NCBI RefSeq assembly: GCF_000014805.1 | Contig: NC_008570.1 | Span: 2,671,001-2,735,000 of the forward strand | Reading direction: 5' to 3' | Source: Aeromonas hydrophila subsp. hydrophila ATCC 7966 | GTDB taxonomy: Bacteria; Pseudomonadota; Gammaproteobacteria; Enterobacterales; Aeromonadaceae | DNA: 64,000 nucleotides | Shown here: piece after piece, positions 60,491-64,000 of the stretch | Numbering within the stretch: position 1 is the stretch's first letter | Layout of the letters: every line of letters begins with the position of its first letter | Translations under genes and position numbers: made by a program | The notes under the pieces: generated by a model | Database searches by the model: none | Told to the model about the DNA's origin: nothing | Seen by the model: the letters and a program-made list of their open reading frames with translations, nothing else

Positions 60491-61208
60491 ACAACCTCCA
60501 GCAAATATTGAGCGGGCCCGGTGCCAAGTCGGGTCATTTTGTGAGCGCTTATTTTATCGACATATCACTGGTGGATCCCCCCATAATTTCGACAGAAAAT
60601 GTGCCATCCAGACCATTCCATACGCTTTTTTGCACGTAAAACGTTTCCCTTGCGAGACAAGATTCCATATGAAGATGATCTGACAGGATCCCTTCCTGCG
60701 CGGACGGATCCAGTATGGCAAAAGGTGACGCAGCCGCCGCTGCCACCCCTGATTGAATCCGGCAATCAGGGGATCATCATGGCTCCCTTCCCCTGTTCTT
60801 AATAATGCATATCTATTCACAGGGAATTTCCTATCCCTAAATGAATACAGCTCGCGCCATTTGACGCACATTCCCTTGCAGGACGCGGGCTGGCGGGCCA
60901 TGGCCGCCAGGGTGCGTGGTGCACCGCGTTAACAATGATGCAATAAGTTGAGTTTCCTCATAATTTAACCGGGATCTCATTTCCGCTTGTTGCCTGCTCC
61001 GACAATTGATCTAGCGCAATCCCGCTCCCGATAAATCATCATTCGTTTTACCCATTTGGTAATATCCAGCTCGAGCAATCGCATAAATACATGGGTTTTA
61101 TTCACTAATAACAATTAATCGGCCTGCCTGCTCCTGCCTTGTGCGGGGGCTGATGCCCACATCCAGGATGGAACGGTCAGGCTTGGCAATGAGATCGATT
61201 TGGGAGTG
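60491..61208. other. Divergent intergenic region between the giant adhesin and nrfA
   Basis: 718 bases with no credible gene. On the adhesin side a hairpin with 9-bp arms CCCCTGATT (60746-60754) and AATCAGGGG (60764-60772) lies about 260 bases before the adhesin start and could be part of its leader. On the nrfA side there is an FNR-like site and an inverted TACC-CATTT-GGTA near 61049-61061 that partly resembles a NarL/NarP heptamer pair. I checked for a c-di-GMP (GEMM) riboswitch before the adhesin and did not recognise one. Confidence 0.5.
61006..61019. promoter_or_regulatory. FNR-like site upstream of nrfA
   Basis: TTGATCTAGCGCAA fits TTGAT-N4-ATCAA with a perfect left half and 3 of 5 in the right half. 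It is about 190 bases before nrfA. FNR activation of nrf is known in E. coli; the site here is only suggestive. Confidence 0.35.
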
Positions 61209-61214
61209 ATGATC

Positions 61215-62654
61215 GTGAGTTCACACAACAGACAGACCAGGCTGGGCCTCGCCGCCCTGCTGCTTACCACCTGCCTTGGCACCAGCGGCTGGGCACAGGC
61301 GGCCGACGAGGCACAACCCAAGGGCAAGATCGAGGCGCGCAGCGAGCTGTTCGCCAAGGATCACGCCGATCAGTTCACCAGCTGGAAAGGCACCAGCGAG
61401 AGCAAGGAGCGCACCGACGCCCTGGCGGAAGATCCGCAGATGGTGGTGCTCTGGGCCGGCTACCCCTTCTCCAAGGATTACAACAAGCCGCGCGGCCACT
61501 TCTATGCGCTGACCGACGTGCGGGAAACCCTGCGCACCGGCGCCCCCAAAACCGCCGAAGACGGTCCGCTGCCCATGGCCTGCTGGAGCTGCAAAGGCCC
61601 GGACGTGGCCCGCGTCATCGACGAGAAGGGTGAGGATGGCTACTTCAAGGGGATGTGGGCAAAAGGCGGCCCCGAGATCGTCAACACCATCGGCTGCGCC
61701 GACTGCCACGACACCGCCTCGAAAGAGTTCAAGGAGGGCAAACCTGCCTTGCACCTCTCCCGTCCCTATGCCGACCGGGCCATGACCGCCATCGGCAAGC
61801 CGTTCAAGGAGCAGGGGCGCTTTGATCAGCAGTCCCAGGTGTGCGGTCAGTGCCACGTGGAGTACTACTTCAGCGGCCCGACCAAGGCGGTGAAATTCCC
61901 CTGGGACAAGGGCACCACAGTGGAGCAGATGGAGCAGTATTACGATGAAATCGGCTTTGCCGACTGGACTCATGCCCTCTCCAAGACCCCCATGCTCAAA
62001 GCCCAGCACCCCGAGTACGAGACCTGGCGCGCCGGCATTCACGGCCAGAACAACGTCGCCTGCGTCGACTGCCACATGCCCAAGGTGCAGAACGAGCAAG
62101 GCAAGGTCTACACCGATCACAAGGTAGGCAACCCCTTTGATCGCTTCGACCAGACCTGCCGCAACTGCCACACCCAGAGCAAGGAGATGCTGCAAGGGGT
62201 GGTCAAGCAGCGCAAGGATGCCGTCACCGAGATCAAGCTCAAAGTCGAGAAGCAGCTGGTGCACGCCCACTTTGAAGCCAAGGCCGCCTGGGATGCCGGC
62301 GCCACCGAAGCCGAGATGAAGGACATTCTGCAGGATATCCGTCACGCCCAATGGCGCTGGGACTTCTCCATCGCCTCCCACGGGGTGCAGATGCACGCCC
62401 CGGAAGTGGCGCTGCGCATGCTGGGGACCGCCCTGGACAAGGCCGCCGACGCCCGCACCAAGCTGGCACGCCTGCTGGCCGCCAAGGGGATCAGCCACGA
62501 GATCGCCATTCCTGACATCTCCAGCAAGGAGAAGGCCCAGGCCGCTCTTGGCATGGACATGAAGCAGTTCAACAGCGACAAGGCCCAGTTCCTCAAGACC
62601 ACTGTCCCCGCCTGGGATGCCGAGGCCAAAGCGGCCGGACGGCTCGCACAATGA
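61215..62654 (+). CDS. nrfA: Ammonia-forming cytochrome c nitrite reductase (pentaheme) NrfA
   Basis: Periplasmic enzyme reducing nitrite to ammonium with six electrons. About 479 residues. The signal peptide is about 1-30 ([19 protein letters not shown]). The catalytic heme site is the unusual CWSCK, preceded by AEDGPLPMA. Four ordinary CxxCH sites follow: CADCH, CGQCH, CVDCH and CRNCH. Distal residues lie in [17 protein letters not shown] and GVQMHAPE. The sequence tracks E. coli NrfA throughout. I prefer GTG at 61215 because GGGAG lies 8 bases upstream; ATG at 61209 is an alternative but sits almost on that site. It is the first gene of nrfABC, and nrfB starts 51 bases downstream. Confidence 0.95.
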   Translation: MSSHNRQTRLGLAALLLTTCLGTSGWAQAADEAQPKGKIEARSELFAKDHADQFTSWKGTSESKERTDALAEDPQMVVLWAGYPFSKDYNKPRGHFYALTDVRETLRTGAPKTAEDGPLPMACWSCKGPDVARVIDEKGEDGYFKGMWAKGGPEIVNTIGCADCHDTASKEFKEGKPALHLSRPYADRAMTAIGKPFKEQGRFDQQSQVCGQCHVEYYFSGPTKAVKFPWDKGTTVEQMEQYYDEIGFADWTHALSKTPMLKAQHPEYETWRAGIHGQNNVACVDCHMPKVQNEQGKVYTDHKVGNPFDRFDQTCRNCHTQSKEMLQGVVKQRKDAVTEIKLKVEKQLVHAHFEAKAAWDAGATEAEMKDILQDIRHAQWRWDFSIASHGVQMHAPEVALRMLGTALDKAADARTKLARLLAAKGISHEIAIPDISSKEKAQAALGMDMKQFNSDKAQFLKTTVPAWDAEAKAAGRLAQ

Positions 62655-62705
62655 CGAGGCATGCGGGCCCGCAGTGTCGGGCCCGCAGCCGGATGGAGGC
62701 TTCCT

Positions 62706-63320
62706 ATGGGTGATTTAACGATGGATTTCTTACGACTGATGCTGATGGCAGCCATGCTGCTGACCAGCCTGCAGGGTCAGGCCGCCGATGCGGCGAACGC
62801 CCCTGCGGCCCTCTCTGCCACACCTGTCTCTGCTACACATGAGGTGGAGTTTTTGCGCAATCCCGATGCCGCCTGTACCGACTGCCACAAGGAGCAGGCA
62901 TACGGCATGCACGGCAAGCACGGCCAGGCGACCAACCCCAACAACCTGGCGCCGGTCACCTGCACCAACTGCCATGGTCAGCCCTCCCCCAAACACCGGG
63001 AAGGGGTCAAGGATGTGATGCGCTTTAGCGACAGCTTCAAGGACAAACAGAGCACCGAGAGCTACCCCATCGCCGAGCAGAACGGGGTCTGCATGAGCTG
63101 TCACGAGCCCAAACCGCTGCGCGAGGCGCTCTGGGCCCACGACGTGCACGCCACCAAGCTCACCTGCACCAGCTGCCACCAGCTGCACCCGGCCAAGGAG
63201 CCCATGGTGGCTATTCCGGAAAAGTCCCGCATCAAGCTCTGCGTCGACTGCCACAGCAAGCAGCATGAGGCCGTCAAGGCGGCCAAGGCGAACACCACCT
63301 CGGGCAAGGAGGCACAATGA
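62706..63320 (+). CDS. nrfB: Pentaheme cytochrome c NrfB
   Basis: A 204-residue periplasmic electron carrier that passes electrons from the NrfCD membrane module to NrfA. The signal peptide is about 1-34 (DFLRLMLMAAMLLTSLQGQAA). Five CxxCH heme sites are present in order: CTDCH, CTNCH, CMSCH, CTSCH and CVDCH, the number expected for NrfB. FLRNPDAACTDCHKEQ and CMSCHEPKPLREALWAHDVH match the family. The ATG at 62706 has GGAGG 6 bases upstream. Its stop overlaps the nrfC start as ATGA. Confidence 0.93.
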   Translation: MGDLTMDFLRLMLMAAMLLTSLQGQAADAANAPAALSATPVSATHEVEFLRNPDAACTDCHKEQAYGMHGKHGQATNPNNLAPVTCTNCHGQPSPKHREGVKDVMRFSDSFKDKQSTESYPIAEQNGVCMSCHEPKPLREALWAHDVHATKLTCTSCHQLHPAKEPMVAIPEKSRIKLCVDCHSKQHEAVKAAKANTTSGKEAQ

Positions 63321-64000
63321 GCTGCTCTCGCCGTCACTTCATGGCGGGGATGAGCGCGGGGGCCCTCATCATGATGACGGGGGCTGCTCGTGCCAACCCC
63401 CGCTCCCTTGCCACCACCCTCGCCCACAGCCAGACCATCGACGGGGTCCGCTACGGCATGATCCACGACGAGACGGCCTGCATCGGCTGTACCGCCTGCA
63501 TGGATGCCTGCCGGGAGGTCAATCAGGTGCCAGAGGGGGTCTCGCGCCTCGAGATCATCCGCTCCGGCCCCATCGGCACCTTCCCAGATGCCGAGTACCA
63601 CTTCTTTCGCAAGTCCTGCCAGCACTGCGACAACGCTCCCTGTGTACACGTCTGCCCGACCGGTGCCTCCCATATCCGCAAGGAGGATGGCATCGTCGAC
63701 GTCAACCCGGATCTCTGCGTCGGCTGCATGTACTGTCTGGCCGCCTGCCCCTATCAGGTGCGCTTTATCAACCCTGTGACCAAGGTGGCGGACAAGTGCG
63801 ACTTTTGCCGCAAGACCAACCTGGCGGCGGGCAAGGAGCCGGCGTGCGTGGAATCCTGCCCCACCAAGGCGCTGGTGTTCGGCAATCTGGATGACCCGGA
63901 CAGCCCCATCGCCAAACGGCTGGTGAAGGAGACCACCTATCGCTACAAGCAGGCACTCGGCACCTCGCCCAAGATGTACCGCGTGCCCAAAGGGGAGATA
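63317..64000 (+). CDS. nrfC: NrfC, periplasmic 4Fe-4S ferredoxin-type subunit (partial, 3' end off the right edge)
   Basis: 228 codons are present; E. coli NrfC has about 223, so few codons should be missing. A twin-arginine signal SRRHFMAG (residues 4-11) directs export. Four [4Fe-4S] cysteine groups are visible: CIGCTACMDAC; CQHCDNAPCVHVCP; CVGCMYCLAACP; and CDFCRKTNLAAGKEPACVESCP. It is expected to take electrons from the quinol-oxidising membrane protein NrfD, which should follow beyond the window. The ATG overlaps the nrfB stop by 4 bases, and AAGGAGG lies just upstream inside nrfB. Confidence 0.93.
   Translation, partial: MSCSRRHFMAGMSAGALIMMTGAARANPRSLATTLAHSQTIDGVRYGMIHDETACIGCTACMDACREVNQVPEGVSRLEIIRSGPIGTFPDAEYHFFRKSCQHCDNAPCVHVCPTGASHIRKEDGIVDVNPDLCVGCMYCLAACPYQVRFINPVTKVADKCDFCRKTNLAAGKEPACVESCPTKALVFGNLDDPDSPIAKRLVKETTYRYKQALGTSPKMYRVPKGEI

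Noticed and set aside
60491-60900. Possible c-di-GMP (GEMM) riboswitch in the adhesin leader
   Set aside because: The conserved GEMM core and paired stems are not recognisable; only a generic 9-bp hairpin is present.

Overview
The window reads as chromosomal DNA of a gammaproteobacterium, most likely Aeromonas. This is inferred from the GC-rich coding style, Aeromonas/Vibrio-like sequences (507-residue class I fumarase, LapA-type giant adhesin with 143-residue-type repeats, nrfABC) and blocks of gene order shared with Escherichia coli (pabB-nudL; ycgB/fadR/nhaB/dsbB). It is dense, mostly core chromosome. I see no phage, insertion sequence, integrase or CRISPR array.

Layout. 1-4.2 kb: the N-terminal part of an MdlA-type ABC exporter and a hybrid sensor kinase, both minus strand. 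4.3-10.4 kb: thioredoxin 2, an SLC13-type anion symporter, alpha-glucan phosphorylase, a small DUF4250 protein and an SOS-regulated SulA with a clear LexA box. 10.4-20 kb: a 7-copy heptanucleotide repeat, fumarase, pabB-nudL, two serine/threonine transporters (sdaC, sstT) and a RecQ-family helicase without an evident HRDC domain. 20-28.6 kb: prkA-yeaH-spoVR stress operon, preceded by a candidate small RNA on the minus strand, then fadR, nhaB and dsbB. 28.6-36.2 kb: dedA, a YkvA-like protein coupled to uvrB, tRNA-Asn, a ybjL transporter and a two-domain lytic transglycosylase. 36.4-43 kb: tctCBA tricarboxylate transporter, convergent with a ROK regulator / citrate-type sensor kinase / response regulator operon. 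43-49.7 kb: a chemoreceptor, ychJ, and glpABC (anaerobic glycerol-3-phosphate dehydrogenase) with CRP-like and GlpR-like sites upstream. 49.8-60.5 kb: one 3562-codon gene for a cell-surface adhesin secreted by a type I system. 61.2-64 kb: nrfA, nrfB and the start of nrfC (periplasmic nitrite reduction to ammonia), running off the right edge.

How the parts work together. Several units belong to anaerobic or low-oxygen carbon and electron flow: glpABC feeds the quinone pool, nrfABC drains it to nitrite, and fumarase, Tct and the serine transporters supply organic acids and amino acids. The adhesin carries the N-terminal retention module and LapG-type cleavage motifs of c-di-GMP-controlled biofilm adhesins, but no secretion or protease genes lie beside it. 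The less ordinary items are the adhesin, the candidate sRNA at 19970-20081, the intact prkA-yeaH-spoVR operon joined to the fadR neighbourhood, and the ROK/two-component operon facing tctCBA.
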